From Chitinophaga varians (GTDB taxonomy: Bacteria; Bacteroidota; Bacteroidia; Chitinophagales; Chitinophagaceae), in contig NZ_JACVFB010000003.1 in assembly GCF_014529945.1 (NCBI RefSeq), positions 1,116,001 to 1,180,000 on the forward strand: a DNA stretch of 64,000 bases, in the 5' to 3' direction. A program made the translations under genes and the position numbers. A model generated the notes under the pieces. That model was not told the DNA's origin and did not search any database. It saw only the letters and a program-made list of their open reading frames with translations. This document shows positions 50,808 to 60,521 of the stretch, one piece after another. How positions within the stretch are numbered: the stretch's first letter is position 1; the number at the start of each line of letters is the position of its first letter.

Positions 50808-52480
50808 TTATATCCTGGATTCTGAGGCAGGTTTGTTCTTCTGATCTCATCGCGGGGAATAGGCAGGAGATAATGCTCCGGCTTAAACACGCGGTCCTGT
50901 ACTTTGATGACGGTATAGGTTTTAGAGCCGTCGGTGTTCTTCACGATCTTCATGCCATTCATTGGCTTGTTTTCCGTGTCATCAGCGATCTTCCAGCGAC
51001 GTACATCATAGTAGCGGTGACCTTCGAGGCACAGTTCCACCTGTCTTTCATTCTGGATTTTCTTCAGCAGGGCCGGACCGGCAACAGCGAGGTTGGTGGT
51101 GATACCGGCGCGATGACGCAGCAAGTCCAGGTATTGACGCGCCACATCTTCATGTCCGAGATGAAATTCTGCTTCTGCATAGTTCAGGTATATCTCGGAA
51201 AGCCGTGCCACCACCCATATTTTGTTGGTCTGCGTTTCTACGTTGAAGTTATAGGTGGTGTCCTGGTATTTGCGGAAGCTGTAGCGGGTGAAGCTGGCGT
51301 TCCAGGTATCCCATCCTGTTTCGGAATCGAGGCCGCCTTCGTAGGTTTCCACTACATTGCTATGACCGGCGTTATAGCGGTCTTTGAAAAAATCCGGTCT
51401 GCCGTAAGGACGGCCGTCGCAGATGATATCCTGGTAAAAACGGGGATCGCGGTTGGCATATGGGTTCTGTGGATTGTATCCGGAAGCCGGATCGGTGATA
51501 TCCGTACCGTCGGCCATACCGAAAGCGTCTACCAGTCCCTGGCTGGGTGCAAAAGAAGACCAGCCGTGGAAGCCGTTGGGCGACAGGAACATTTCCACAC
51601 CCTGAAACGCATTCCACTGGTATTGTTTATTGGTGGCGCGGGTCATGATCAGCTCCGTATTGTAGGTAGTGAACAGGTTAGGATAAGCACCGGTAAACAA
51701 TTGATAGTTTGGCATATCGATCACCGCTTTAGCGGCATTGGAAGCCAGTTGCCATCTGGCGTTGTCATTGCCGGTGTTCCATTGCGGGCTGGCAGCGTAT
51801 AGCAGTATCCGTGATTTCAGGGCGAGGGCAGCGCCTTTGGTGGCCCTTCCCAGCTCAGCCGCGCCGTTACCGTAGCTACCGGGCAGCACGGTGGCGGCGG
51901 CATCACATTCTTTCACAACAAAGGACACACACTCATCAAAAGAACTACGGGACATGTCGAACTTACTGTTAAGATCGAACGGTTTTGTCACCAGTGGCAC
52001 GCCACCGTAGTCGATGATGAGTTTAAAATAGGCATAGGCACGCAGATAGGTAATTTCAGCCTTTAACCGGTTACGCAGCACGTCGTCGCCCGGTACACCA
52101 TCTATCTTTGAAAGGAAGAGATTACAATCCTGAATGCGTTTGTAGGTCTCTGCCCATATATCAAAGTTGTTCAGGTTGTCCGGCGTGAGGGAACCTGAAT
52201 TCATGATGGAGGCATTGTAATCATCGAATCTGTTGTAGGCCTCATCGCAGGCGGAGGAGAGGGACCATGACCGGTTACTCAGGTTATCCCAGTAGTGACC
52301 GGCATTGGGCAGAATCGTATATTGAAAATCGGCAAAAGCTTCAGCGAGGCGCAGGTCTTTCCAGACAGATTCATCTGAGAAGGAATCCAATGGTACTTTA
52401 TCCAGCACATCTTTCTGACAGGCCATTAAAAACATGGCTGTAAATAATGCAGCGCCTATTCTCCGGTATATTCTTTTCAC
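50804..52480 (-). CDS. SusD/RagB-family nutrient-binding lipoprotein
   Basis: This 558-aa lipoprotein has lipobox LFTAMFLMAC and the SusD N-terminal TPR region (LRLAEAFADFQYTILPNAGHYWDN, LKAEITYLRAYAYFKLIIDYGGVPLVTKPF). The C-terminal SusD signature is NERQVELCLEGHRYYDVRRW, followed by HYLLPIPRDEIRRTNLPQNPGY. It forms the lid over the SusC transporter and captures the glycan at the surface. Confidence 0.96.
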   Translation of the reverse strand: MKRIYRRIGAALFTAMFLMACQKDVLDKVPLDSFSDESVWKDLRLAEAFADFQYTILPNAGHYWDNLSNRSWSLSSACDEAYNRFDDYNASIMNSGSLTPDNLNNFDIWAETYKRIQDCNLFLSKIDGVPGDDVLRNRLKAEITYLRAYAYFKLIIDYGGVPLVTKPFDLNSKFDMSRSSFDECVSFVVKECDAAATVLPGSYGNGAAELGRATKGAALALKSRILLYAASPQWNTGNDNARWQLASNAAKAVIDMPNYQLFTGAYPNLFTTYNTELIMTRATNKQYQWNAFQGVEMFLSPNGFHGWSSFAPSQGLVDAFGMADGTDITDPASGYNPQNPYANRDPRFYQDIICDGRPYGRPDFFKDRYNAGHSNVVETYEGGLDSETGWDTWNASFTRYSFRKYQDTTYNFNVETQTNKIWVVARLSEIYLNYAEAEFHLGHEDVARQYLDLLRHRAGITTNLAVAGPALLKKIQNERQVELCLEGHRYYDVRRWKIADDTENKPMNGMKIVKNTDGSKTYTVIKVQDRVFKPEHYLLPIPRDEIRRTNLPQNPGYK

Positions 52481-52510
52481 AGTAAATAGATTTAAATGTC
52501 ATAAAAGTGA

Positions 52511-55500
52511 TTACAGGCCAATGCTGATACCAGCACGATAAACCCTTGTTTGTGGATAACCGGTACCGGTGATGTTGTTGGTTTCCGGATCGCGGTAGAA
52601 TTTCTTCATCTTGTCAATGGAGAAGAGATTGAAGCCGCTCACAAACACCCGGATGTTTTCTATTCCGATGCTGCGGTACAGGTTTTTCGGGATGTTGTAG
52701 GAGATCTGTGCAGATTTCAGTCGAAGGAAAGAAGCGTCTACCAACCAGAAATCGGCATATACGGAATTCCTGGGGTCTTTTGAATTGAAGGCCCGGGGAT
52801 AGGCTGCATTAGGATTGTCCGGTGTCCAGCGGCCGTCGTACAGCCATTGCGGCGGTGCTACCACGGAGCCCTGCATCTGCGGGAGGACCATCTGTTTGGC
52901 TTCTGTTTGTCCGGCCCATACCAGATCTACGGAGAGTCCTTTGTATTCGGCGCCCATGGTGATACCGAACACAATTTTCGGGGTGGCGGATTCGGGTATG
53001 CGCACCTGGTCATCATAGGTGATGGCGCCGTCGCCGTTTTTATCTACCAGCCACAGGTCGCCCGCTTTAGCGCCGGCCATATGTGGTGATTTGTCCACTT
53101 CGTCCTGGGTATGATAGATCCCTTTGGTTTCAAACACTACCCATGAATCGATCGGCAGGCCGGTAGATTTTTGGTAATCGGGGATATTGGGGGCTTCATC
53201 ACGGAACAGCACTTTACTTTTGGCGTAGGTGAAGTTGACGCCCACATTATATTTCACGGCACGCGCCTGACCGTTGTAGTTGACAATGAAATCGAAGCCT
53301 CTGTTCAGCGTTCTGCCGATGTTTTCATCCGGCAGGGTAAGGCCGGTATACAGCGGCACGGATGCGTTTCTCGGTGCCAGGATGTCTTTACGCAGGTTGC
53401 GGAAATAATCCACGGTCACGCTTAAACGATTATTCAGCAATACCGCGTCCAGACCGAAGTTACGCGTATCCTGCTGCTCCCAGGTAATATTGGCGTTAGG
53501 CACAGAAGCCAGATAGAGTGCGGTGGCCTCGTTGAAGCCGGGGCCAAAATAAGTATTGTATTCTTTTGGATAGGAGAAATAGCTTGCGCTCATATTGCTC
53601 ACCAGTGAATAGCGGGCGAGATAGAGGTATTTGGCCACAGCATCGCTCCCCATGATACCCCATGTAGCACGCAGTTTGAGGTTATCCACAAACTTCACAT
53701 TGTCTTTGAAGAAATTCTCTTCAGAGATACGCCATCCGAGTGATACAGAAGGGAACATGCCCCAGCGTCTGTCTTTCGGGAAGTTAAAAGAACCGTTGTA
53801 GCGTCCTACCACTTCAGCGAGGTATTTATCCGCATAGGCGTAAGACACGCGGCCGAGGTAACTTTCACGGCCGTCCTGGCTGGCGCTGCCATTGGCGTTC
53901 TGGTCTACGGTACCGCCGGAGAAGAGCTGGTCCAGCTGATCGCTCAGCAGATTTTTGCGGAAGGCGACCGTCTGCCGGTAGGTAGAGGTAGTTTGTTCAT
54001 ATCCTGCAAAGGCGTTGATACTATGTTTTCCGAATGTTCTGTCGAAAGCAATTTTGTAGAAATAGGTGTTTTCGTTATAGGAGCGTTCATCCTGAGAAAG
54101 GCTCAGGATAGCGGTACTGGCTTTCTGGTTATTGTAGGTATTGGTAGAAAGGCTATAGGTATAGGCATCCCAGGGGCGGGTAAAATTTTTCTCGCTGCGC
54201 TGGTGGTAGTCGAAAGCGGCGTAACCGCTGAGGGACAAGCCTTTCAGGATAGCCGGCAGTTGCCAGTCGAACCCGATCTTAGGCTGTACAAAGAGGTCGG
54301 TCACGTTATCATATCCCGGCTCAGACGACATCATGGTGTAGGGGTTGCGGCCATTGGCGATACCAGCGGAAGGCAATCCGTTTGTCCAGTGTACAGGGAT
54401 GAAAGGATACATGCTCACCGCTTCGTGCAGGATGCTTCCTGCGGAAAGCGCGGGGTATTTACGGTCTTCCTTTCTGGCGGCGATGTCCAGCGTCAGTTTC
54501 AGGTTTTTGGAAATAGACGCGTCAATATTGGAGCGCAGGTTATAGTTTTTAAAGTTCTCATCACTATTGGCCCAGTTGCTTTGCTGAGAGAGATATTGAC
54601 CGGAGAGGAAAAATTTCACCGCTTCGCTGCCGCCTCTTACGGAAATGCTGTGGTTGGTTTGCGGAGCGTTTTTCCGGTACACCGCCCGCTGCCAGTCGGT
54701 GCTGGTATAGTTGGGGTCGTTGCCGGCTTTGTATTTTTCAATATCGGCCTGTGTATAAGGGATCGTGGTGTTCTGATATTTGCTCAGCTCATTGTAATAG
54801 GTCATGTACTGCCATGCATTCACGCGGTGGTCCATACGGGTCAGCTGCTGAATGTCATAGGAGCCTTCATAGGTGATGGTGGGTTTGCCCACTTTACCTC
54901 TTTTCGTGGTGATGAGGATCACGCCGTTGGCAGAGCGCACCCCGTAGATGGCCGCGGACGCATCTTTGAGGACCGTCACACTTTCAATATCGTTAGGATT
55001 GATACGGTCCATGTTTCTGTCGGGGATACCATCGATGATAATAAGCGGTGCGGTGCCGCCGCTGAAAGAGTTGAACCCTCTCACATACACAGAAGAGTAG
55101 TCGTCGCCCGGACGGCCGGAGCGGTTATTGGCGATCACGCCGGGGATGTGGCCTGCCAGTCCGTTGGACACGTTGGCGGTTGGCACCCGGGCAATTTCTT
55201 CTCCCTTGATGGTGGCCACAGAACCTGTGAGGGTCGCTTTTTTCTGGGTGCCATATCCTACTACCACCACTTCCTGTTGCTGTGCCACGGCCCTTTTCAG
55301 TACTACGTCGATGTGTACACGTTTACCGACCAGGACTTCCTGTTTTTCCATCCCGAGGAAGGTGAAGACGAGGATACCGGAGGAATTGTCCGGCATGTTG
55401 ACCTGGAACTCGCCATTGTTGCCCGTCACGGCGCCGGCGGTGGCGCCTTTCAGCTGAATGGTGACGCCGATCAGCGGCTCGCCTTTTTCGTCTGTCACGC

Positions 55501-55951
55501 GGCCGCGGATGAGGGCAGCCGGCGCAGCGGAACGTTCATTAACGACCGGTGCAGCCACAGCAGCCGGTTTCCGGATAATGATCGTTTTATCGATGATCTC
55601 ATAAGTGACAGGCTGATGTAGAAAACATTGTTTCAGCACCTCTTCCACCTGTGCGTTGTTCACTTCAATATCCACCTTGCCGGCTAGTTGCAGGAGGTTA
55701 TTGTTGTAAACAAAATTGTAGCCGCCTTGCCGGCTGATCGCTTTGAACACGGTCCTGAGCGGAACATTTTTCAGCGAGAGCGTGATTGTTTGGGCGTTGG
55801 TAGCTGCATGTACCTGCAGCATAAGCGCCAGCATAAGAATAGATGTCAACCGCATGATCAACCCGATTTTGGCCATGAATGCCGTTTGCCGCCCTGGTTC
55901 AGGGGCATGGCAGTCTTTCAGTAATGTGGAATTACAAAGAACATTTTGCAT
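52511..55951 (-). CDS. SusC-family TonB-linked transporter with STN domain
   Basis: This 1146-aa outer membrane transporter starts at 55951 and has a long basic leader and signal peptide (LTSILMLALMLQVHAATNAQ). The STN domain is TITLSLKNVPLRTVFKAISRQGGYNFVYNN...; a carboxypeptidase-like domain (IRGRVTDEKGEPLIGVTIQLKGA) and a TonB box region (QQEVVVVGYGTQKKATLTGSVA) follow. The plug (DGIPDRNMDRINPNDIESVTVLKDASAAIYGVRSANGVI) and barrel complete it. The STN domain can signal to FecR, whose gene lies 150 bp upstream, so uptake and transcription are coupled. Confidence 0.96.
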   Translation of the reverse strand: MQNVLCNSTLLKDCHAPEPGRQTAFMAKIGLIMRLTSILMLALMLQVHAATNAQTITLSLKNVPLRTVFKAISRQGGYNFVYNNNLLQLAGKVDIEVNNAQVEEVLKQCFLHQPVTYEIIDKTIIIRKPAAVAAPVVNERSAAPAALIRGRVTDEKGEPLIGVTIQLKGATAGAVTGNNGEFQVNMPDNSSGILVFTFLGMEKQEVLVGKRVHIDVVLKRAVAQQQEVVVVGYGTQKKATLTGSVATIKGEEIARVPTANVSNGLAGHIPGVIANNRSGRPGDDYSSVYVRGFNSFSGGTAPLIIIDGIPDRNMDRINPNDIESVTVLKDASAAIYGVRSANGVILITTKRGKVGKPTITYEGSYDIQQLTRMDHRVNAWQYMTYYNELSKYQNTTIPYTQADIEKYKAGNDPNYTSTDWQRAVYRKNAPQTNHSISVRGGSEAVKFFLSGQYLSQQSNWANSDENFKNYNLRSNIDASISKNLKLTLDIAARKEDRKYPALSAGSILHEAVSMYPFIPVHWTNGLPSAGIANGRNPYTMMSSEPGYDNVTDLFVQPKIGFDWQLPAILKGLSLSGYAAFDYHQRSEKNFTRPWDAYTYSLSTNTYNNQKASTAILSLSQDERSYNENTYFYKIAFDRTFGKHSINAFAGYEQTTSTYRQTVAFRKNLLSDQLDQLFSGGTVDQNANGSASQDGRESYLGRVSYAYADKYLAEVVGRYNGSFNFPKDRRWGMFPSVSLGWRISEENFFKDNVKFVDNLKLRATWGIMGSDAVAKYLYLARYSLVSNMSASYFSYPKEYNTYFGPGFNEATALYLASVPNANITWEQQDTRNFGLDAVLLNNRLSVTVDYFRNLRKDILAPRNASVPLYTGLTLPDENIGRTLNRGFDFIVNYNGQARAVKYNVGVNFTYAKSKVLFRDEAPNIPDYQKSTGLPIDSWVVFETKGIYHTQDEVDKSPHMAGAKAGDLWLVDKNGDGAITYDDQVRIPESATPKIVFGITMGAEYKGLSVDLVWAGQTEAKQMVLPQMQGSVVAPPQWLYDGRWTPDNPNAAYPRAFNSKDPRNSVYADFWLVDASFLRLKSAQISYNIPKNLYRSIGIENIRVFVSGFNLFSIDKMKKFYRDPETNNITGTGYPQTRVYRAGISIGL

Positions 55952-56101
55952 ACTTTTGTTAGAGTTTGGATGTAAACAATTAGCAGTCCCGAAAATGATT
56001 GTATAAGTGTCCTGATCCAACAAGCTGCCGGGTGGTGCCGCGAACACTGCCCGGTTTTTTATTGCATCTGATAACTGCCTGAATGGTTGTCTGTCTTGTC
56101 T

Positions 56102-57280
56102 TTATTTTTTTACGGTGATTGTTTTTCCATTGACTTCAAAATGCACGCCCCCACTCAATTCCAGGAAGCGTAGTAGTTTAGACAGGGGCACATCCCTGGA
56201 TACTTCTATACTATAGGTATCGGTAATATTATCTTTAAAAATCACCTGTACATCATACCATCTGCTGATTTGTTGCATGATGTTTTCCAGTGGAATGTCA
56301 TTACAGGAGAAGCGGCCGTTTTTCCAGGCCATCAATGCTTCGGTATCTATCTGTTCCAGTATGCGGATGCCCGCTTTTGTTTGCGCCTGCTGACCGGGCT
56401 TAAGTGTCACGGTATGACCCTGATGTGTGACGAGCACGCGGCCTTCGAGCAGGGTTGTTTTCACTGCCCCGTCGTCCATATAGGAATTGACGTTAAAATT
56501 TGTGCCCAGTACCGTTACTTCAGCCTGTGGTGCTGATACCTTAAAAGGGCGTGACTGTTGCGGGGCCACTTCAAAGTAGGCCTCCCCGGTTACTTCCACG
56601 CGGCGCTCGTGAGCCGGGAAAGTAGTGGGAAAACGCAGGGATGATGCAGCATTGAGCCATACTTTGGAACCATCCGGCAATACAATGCTGAACTGGCCGC
56701 CACGGGGCGTAAAAACGGTATTGTATACAATGTCTTTCTCATTGGCGTTCGTGCCATCGTAGGCGAGTTGCCCGTGGCCGGTCTGGGATACGGTAGCGTT
56801 GCCCTGCCGCGCCAGCATGCCTTTGTGTGTGCTATCGAGCGTCACGTAGCTGCCGTCAGCCAGCAGCAGCGTGGCTTTGTTGCCCCCCGGCGGCACATCC
56901 TGACGGGCCAGAGCCGAACGATGACCGGTGAACCGGTGTCCGGTCGCGAAATACGCCGCTACGCCGGCCAGCACGATCACCATGGCCGCCACGGCAGCTT
57001 TCCACAGGGAGACGCGACGCCTCGCCGGTGGCGGCATCACGGATGTTTCCTGCGCCTCCGCTTTCCGGAGGATACTACGGAAAATAACGTCCTTCTTCTC
57101 TGCATCCGTGGGCGTGGCATAGGCGCCGCCAGCCAGCGCCTGTTGCAGCTCCTGCAAAAATGTATCCTGATGTGTATCCTGTTGCAGCGCAGCGATCAGT
57201 TCTTTCAGTTCCTCCGGCGGAAGGGAATTATCGAGATAGCGCTGCAGCAGTGCTTTCAAACGTGCCTGTTCCATGGGCAA
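56102..57280 (-). CDS. FecR-family anti-sigma factor
   Basis: This 392-aa inner-membrane protein has a cytoplasmic N-terminal sigma-binding part (LLQRYLDNSLPPEELKELIAALQQ), one membrane helix (KAAVAAMVIVLAGVAAYFA, near residue 95) and a periplasmic FecR domain (FTPRGGQFSIVLPDGSKVWLNAASSLRFPTTF, EVTGEAYFEVAPQQSRPFKV, VTVLGTNFNVNSY). The C-terminal DUF4974 part contacts the STN domain. It controls the adjacent ECF sigma factor. Confidence 0.95.
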   Translation of the reverse strand: MPMEQARLKALLQRYLDNSLPPEELKELIAALQQDTHQDTFLQELQQALAGGAYATPTDAEKKDVIFRSILRKAEAQETSVMPPPARRRVSLWKAAVAAMVIVLAGVAAYFATGHRFTGHRSALARQDVPPGGNKATLLLADGSYVTLDSTHKGMLARQGNATVSQTGHGQLAYDGTNANEKDIVYNTVFTPRGGQFSIVLPDGSKVWLNAASSLRFPTTFPAHERRVEVTGEAYFEVAPQQSRPFKVSAPQAEVTVLGTNFNVNSYMDDGAVKTTLLEGRVLVTHQGHTVTLKPGQQAQTKAGIRILEQIDTEALMAWKNGRFSCNDIPLENIMQQISRWYDVQVIFKDNITDTYSIEVSRDVPLSKLLRFLELSGGVHFEVNGKTITVKK

Positions 57281-57348
57281 TGGTGGTTGCTGTGTCTATA
57301 AAGACACAGATAAAAGGTGATGGTATGAGTTGGAAGAAAATTTTTTTT

Positions 57349-57996
57349 TCAACGGGCAGTCATCGCCATAAAATAAAAGAGAAGCAGCATTTCGATGGTA
57401 GCATGTTCCCGCAGGTACGTGCGGATAAGGTGCAATGCTTTGTTCATATGACTTTTTACGGTATGCCGGGAAATATGCAGGGCATCTGCAATCTCTTCCT
57501 GGCTAAGGCCTTGCTGACGGCTCATGCAGTATACGGAACGTTGTTGCGGTGGCATCTGGTCTACCGCCTGCGCCACCAGTGTTTCCAGTTCGTTGCATAA
57601 CAGGCGTTTGTCCGGCGTGTCTGCAGCGGTCAGATGGTTGGCTGCATAGTCCAGCAGATGATCGGTAAAAGAAGTGAGCTGTATTTTTTTGCGGAAAGTA
57701 TTGAAGATATGGTTGCGTGCCACCATAAACAGATAGCCTTCGAAATTGGTCACTGCTGCCAGTTTATCCCGTTTCAGCCACAGCTTCACGAAAACGTCCT
57801 GCGCCATCTCTTCTGCCGTGGTAGCTGATTTGGTTAATGCCAAAGCAACCCCGTGAACGGTATCCCAATATCGGTCGAAGAGTGTCCGGAAAGCCGTTTC
57901 ATCACCCTGGGCCACTTTTTTAAAAAGGGCCGTATCATCATATAGTAGGACGGTTGGCAATTTTAAAACAGATAAAACCGGCCGGTCATTATCCAA
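57349..57996 (-). CDS. ECF RNA polymerase sigma factor
   Basis: This 215-aa sigma factor of the Bacteroidota FecI-like group has region 2 (DETAFRTLFDRYWDTVHGVALALTKSATTAEEMAQDVFVKLWLKRD) and region 4 (MPPQQRSVYCMSRQQGLSQEEIADALHISRHTVKSHMNKALHLIR). Paired with FecR, it should drive the SusC operon when the glycan is sensed. The C-terminal 20 residues are hydrophobic (IEMLLLFYFMAMTAR). Confidence 0.95.
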   Translation of the reverse strand: MDNDRPVLSVLKLPTVLLYDDTALFKKVAQGDETAFRTLFDRYWDTVHGVALALTKSATTAEEMAQDVFVKLWLKRDKLAAVTNFEGYLFMVARNHIFNTFRKKIQLTSFTDHLLDYAANHLTAADTPDKRLLCNELETLVAQAVDQMPPQQRSVYCMSRQQGLSQEEIADALHISRHTVKSHMNKALHLIRTYLREHATIEMLLLFYFMAMTAR

Positions 57997-58192
57997 AACC
58001 CATCCGGTATGCGATCAATTATTTTGGTTGTAAATTTCTTCCAAGGTATTAAATTTAAGAGGATTTCAAAGCACCTTGTTCTCAGAAATTACCCGCTTCT
58101 TCTCAAATATTATCCTCCCGGGAGACTTAAAAAAGTGATTTTTTGCAGCTTTTTTGCTGAAAAGTATCAGCGCCGATGACGCCGTAGTAGGC

Positions 58193-58200
58193 TAACTTTG
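58193..58200 (+). promoter_or_regulatory. -7 box of the methyltransferase gene at 58209
   Basis: TAACTTTG fits TAnnTTTG. Only 8 nt separate it from the ATG, so the message would be leaderless or nearly so. Confidence 0.55.
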
Positions 58201-58208
58201 CATCCGGT

Positions 58209-58808
58209 ATGAACGAAATAACCGCAAGCCCAACGTGGTATGTCAATGACGCAGCTTTTGACTGGCTGTATCCGCAACGAATTCAACAATTATCAAGACG
58301 ACACTGGACACCGGTGGAGGTAGCCCGCAAAGCAGCCCGCTTTCTGGCTACCGGCCTGGGCAACCGTATCCTCGATGTAGGCAGCGGCGTAGGGAAGTTC
58401 TGCCTGATAGGCGCTCACCATTACCCGGAAAGTACTTTCTATGGCGTCGAACAACGCAAAGAGCTGCACAACTTCGCCCGTTCCGCACAACGGCTGACAG
58501 GCGTTGAAAACGCACAGTTTATTCATGGAAATGTTACCCAGATAGACTTCGACGACTTCGACCACTTCTACTTTTACAACGCATTTTTTGAGAACCTGGC
58601 CGAAGATGGTCATATCGATCAGGACACAGAATACTCCGCCAGCCTGTATCATTACTATTGCCGGCAAATGTTTCAGGGACTGGCCCATAAACCAGGCGGC
58701 ACCCGCGTAGTCACTTTCCACAGCCTCGAAGATGAAATACCGCCCACCTATCAGCTGGTAGACGCTAGTGTGGATTTCCTTTTAAAAATGTGGGTAAAAC
58801 GATCTTAA
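58209..58808 (+). CDS. SAM-dependent methyltransferase
   Basis: This 199-aa enzyme has RILDVGSGVGKFCLIGAHHYPESTFYGVEQRKELHNFA as the SAM site and next motif. DFDDFDHFYFYNAFFENLAE takes the place of the usual catalytic motif, recalling the DOT1/RNA methyltransferase group. Divergent from the ECF sigma gene. It may be co-transcribed with the small gene that follows 11 bp later. Substrate unknown. Confidence 0.82.
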   Translation: MNEITASPTWYVNDAAFDWLYPQRIQQLSRRHWTPVEVARKAARFLATGLGNRILDVGSGVGKFCLIGAHHYPESTFYGVEQRKELHNFARSAQRLTGVENAQFIHGNVTQIDFDDFDHFYFYNAFFENLAEDGHIDQDTEYSASLYHYYCRQMFQGLAHKPGGTRVVTFHSLEDEIPPTYQLVDASVDFLLKMWVKRS

Positions 58809-58819
58809 AAAAAATCATC

Positions 58820-59038
58820 ATGATAACAGAGAAGCATATATCAATTATTGAAGCATTAAAACAGGCCACAGACAAACAACAGGTGATGCAAATTATTTCC
58901 GGCATCACCAACGATGATATGGCTGCTCAACTGCAAACATGGCTGGAACAGCAGTCCCCGCTGGAATGGGACAGTACCCAATGGAGCAGCTTCCGTTATG
59001 CACTGATCTGTCTCCGGGGATGCCCGGAACTGCAATAA
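58820..59038 (+). CDS. Small hypothetical protein
   Basis: This 72-aa predicted helical protein (ITEKHISIIEALKQATDKQQVMQIISG, then QTWLEQQSPLEWDSTQWSSFRYALICLRG) has no membrane span. The start at 58820 is chosen over 58790 because the latter overlaps the preceding gene. Function unknown. Confidence 0.6.
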   Translation: MITEKHISIIEALKQATDKQQVMQIISGITNDDMAAQLQTWLEQQSPLEWDSTQWSSFRYALICLRGCPELQ

Positions 59039-59053
59039 AACAGCTCTTCCCCC

Positions 59054-59788
59054 ATGCTGCGCCACACCGGAAGAAAAAGAAGTTACAAACATAACCTACG
59101 ACTGGCGGTACTACTGTGTTTTACTGCAGGAATGGTAAATGCGGCGGGGCTTTTCGCCTTCGCCGTGCTTACCACCAATGTGACCGGGCACGCCGCGCTG
59201 TTGGCCCACAAGCTCGCCACCGGCGATTTCAGGGCGGCCCGGATGGTGGCGTTATGGTTGTTGCTTTTTCTGGCAGGCGCTTTTTTCTCTAGCCTCTTTT
59301 CTGCTAAAACAGGTCCTTTCAGGCGATGGGGCTATATGGTCCCCATCCTCTGCGAGATGATTATCCTCATACTGGTGGGCACATTCGGGCATACCTATCA
59401 GCAAAGTATCCTGCAAACAGAATACTTTGCAGGCAGCCTCCTTTTTGCGATGGGTATGCAGAATGCGCTGGTATCCACTATTTCGGGGTATGTGGTACGT
59501 ACTACGCACCTGACGGGCATGTTTACCGATCTTGGTATAGATCTTCACACGCTGTTATTCAATCCATCACCACACAATACGGATGTCCGGAAAAAAATCA
59601 TTCTCCGGCTGGTGATCATTTTCTTTTTTCTGGGCGGTGGTATCGTAGGCGGGTATGCTTTTCTGCGGCTGTCTTATTACACATTTTATTTGCCGGCAGG
59701 CGTATTGGTCATTGCCCTGTTTTATGACCTGTTCCGGGTACGGCTAAGGAAGATGGTACGGCGCATGAATGCGCCGGCTGCGGCATAA
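59054..59788 (+). CDS. DUF1275 (YoaK-like) membrane protein
   Basis: This 244-aa inner-membrane protein has about six helices. It shows the family motifs FTAGMVNAAGLFAFAVLTTNVTGHAALLA and AMGMQNALVSTISGYVVRTTHLTGMFTDLGIDL. Molecular role of the family is not established. The gene follows the small hypothetical gene by 15 bp and converges with the Crp gene. Confidence 0.88.
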   Translation: MLRHTGRKRSYKHNLRLAVLLCFTAGMVNAAGLFAFAVLTTNVTGHAALLAHKLATGDFRAARMVALWLLLFLAGAFFSSLFSAKTGPFRRWGYMVPILCEMIILILVGTFGHTYQQSILQTEYFAGSLLFAMGMQNALVSTISGYVVRTTHLTGMFTDLGIDLHTLLFNPSPHNTDVRKKIILRLVIIFFFLGGGIVGGYAFLRLSYYTFYLPAGVLVIALFYDLFRVRLRKMVRRMNAPAAA

Positions 59789-59789
59789 T

Positions 59790-60473
59790 TCAGGAATAAC
59801 TGGCAATCACCATCAGTTTATCCACATCGCGAATGATGATTTTGCGGCCCCGTGTTTCCACGATGCCTTCTTCCCTGAAAGCAGTCAGCGCCCGGATCAC
59901 GTTTTCACGGGCTGTTCCTACCAGGTTGGCCAGATCTTCCCTGTTCAGATTGATGGCATCATCCCGGAACTTTTCCCGCATAATCAGCAGCTGTAGCGCC
60001 AGTCGCTCCCTGACCGTCTTTTGGGCGAACATGGTCAGGTTGTTCACCAGCACTGCAAACTCATGGCTCAGCGTGGTCAACAGCCGGGTGGTGAGCAAAG
60101 ATGAATGGTCCAGCGCATCGAGGAAATCTTCTTTCGGTATAAAAGCAATCGTGCTTTTCTCCAGCGCAGCAGCGGTATCGGGGTAACGCTCTTCAGAGAG
60201 CACCGCATGATAGCCCAGCAGTTGCCCGGTATGCGCCAGGGTAACGATCTGCTCCTTCCCTTCTCTGTCGGCTTTGTATTTTTTTACTTTCCCTTTGACA
60301 ATATAAAATATCCCGGAAGGGAAAGCCCCTTCACGGAAAAGGATTTCATGCTGCTCATAGGTCCGTTCGGACTTATGGAGCATCAGCCGGTCGTATACCT
60401 CCTGCGGGAGGTCCATCAACACGGACTCGCTTCTGAAATCCCACTGATCTATCGGGAAGATGCCTTTGCTCAT
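59790..60473 (-). CDS. Crp/Fnr-family regulator, paralogue 1
   Basis: This 227-aa protein starts SKGIFPIDQWDFRSESVLMDLP after the Met at 60473. It has a cNMP-binding-type domain (EILFREGAFPSGIFYIVKGKVKKYKADREGKEQIVTLAHTGQLLGYHAVLSEERYPDTA) and a Crp winged helix (NREDLANLVGTARENVIRALTAFREEGIVETRGRKI). No Fnr-type Cys cluster is seen. It is a clear paralogue of the divergent gene at 60522, with matching domain order and GYHA/RYPD segments. Confidence 0.9.
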   Translation of the reverse strand: MSKGIFPIDQWDFRSESVLMDLPQEVYDRLMLHKSERTYEQHEILFREGAFPSGIFYIVKGKVKKYKADREGKEQIVTLAHTGQLLGYHAVLSEERYPDTAAALEKSTIAFIPKEDFLDALDHSSLLTTRLLTTLSHEFAVLVNNLTMFAQKTVRERLALQLLIMREKFRDDAINLNREDLANLVGTARENVIRALTAFREEGIVETRGRKIIIRDVDKLMVIASYS

Positions 60474-60476
60474 TGC

Positions 60477-60517
60477 GGCCAAAACTAGCATTTTAAAATT
60501 AAAATTTACCTTTGGCC
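60477..60517. promoter_or_regulatory. Symmetric divergent promoter of the two Crp paralogues
   Basis: GGCCAAA (60477-60483) and TTTGGCC (60511-60517) are perfect inverted arms centred on TTTTAAAATTAAAA (60491-60504). Each arm contains the end of a -7 box: TACCTTTG (60507-60514) on plus and TAGTTTTG (60480-60487) on minus. The boxes are only 7 and 6 nt from the two start codons, so both messages should be leaderless. Confidence 0.65.
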
Positions 60518-60521
60518 TGCT

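Noticed and set aside
53993..55621. Plus-strand frame of 542 codons opposite susC
   Set aside because: It is an antisense shadow of the SusC gene. No start context or family features.
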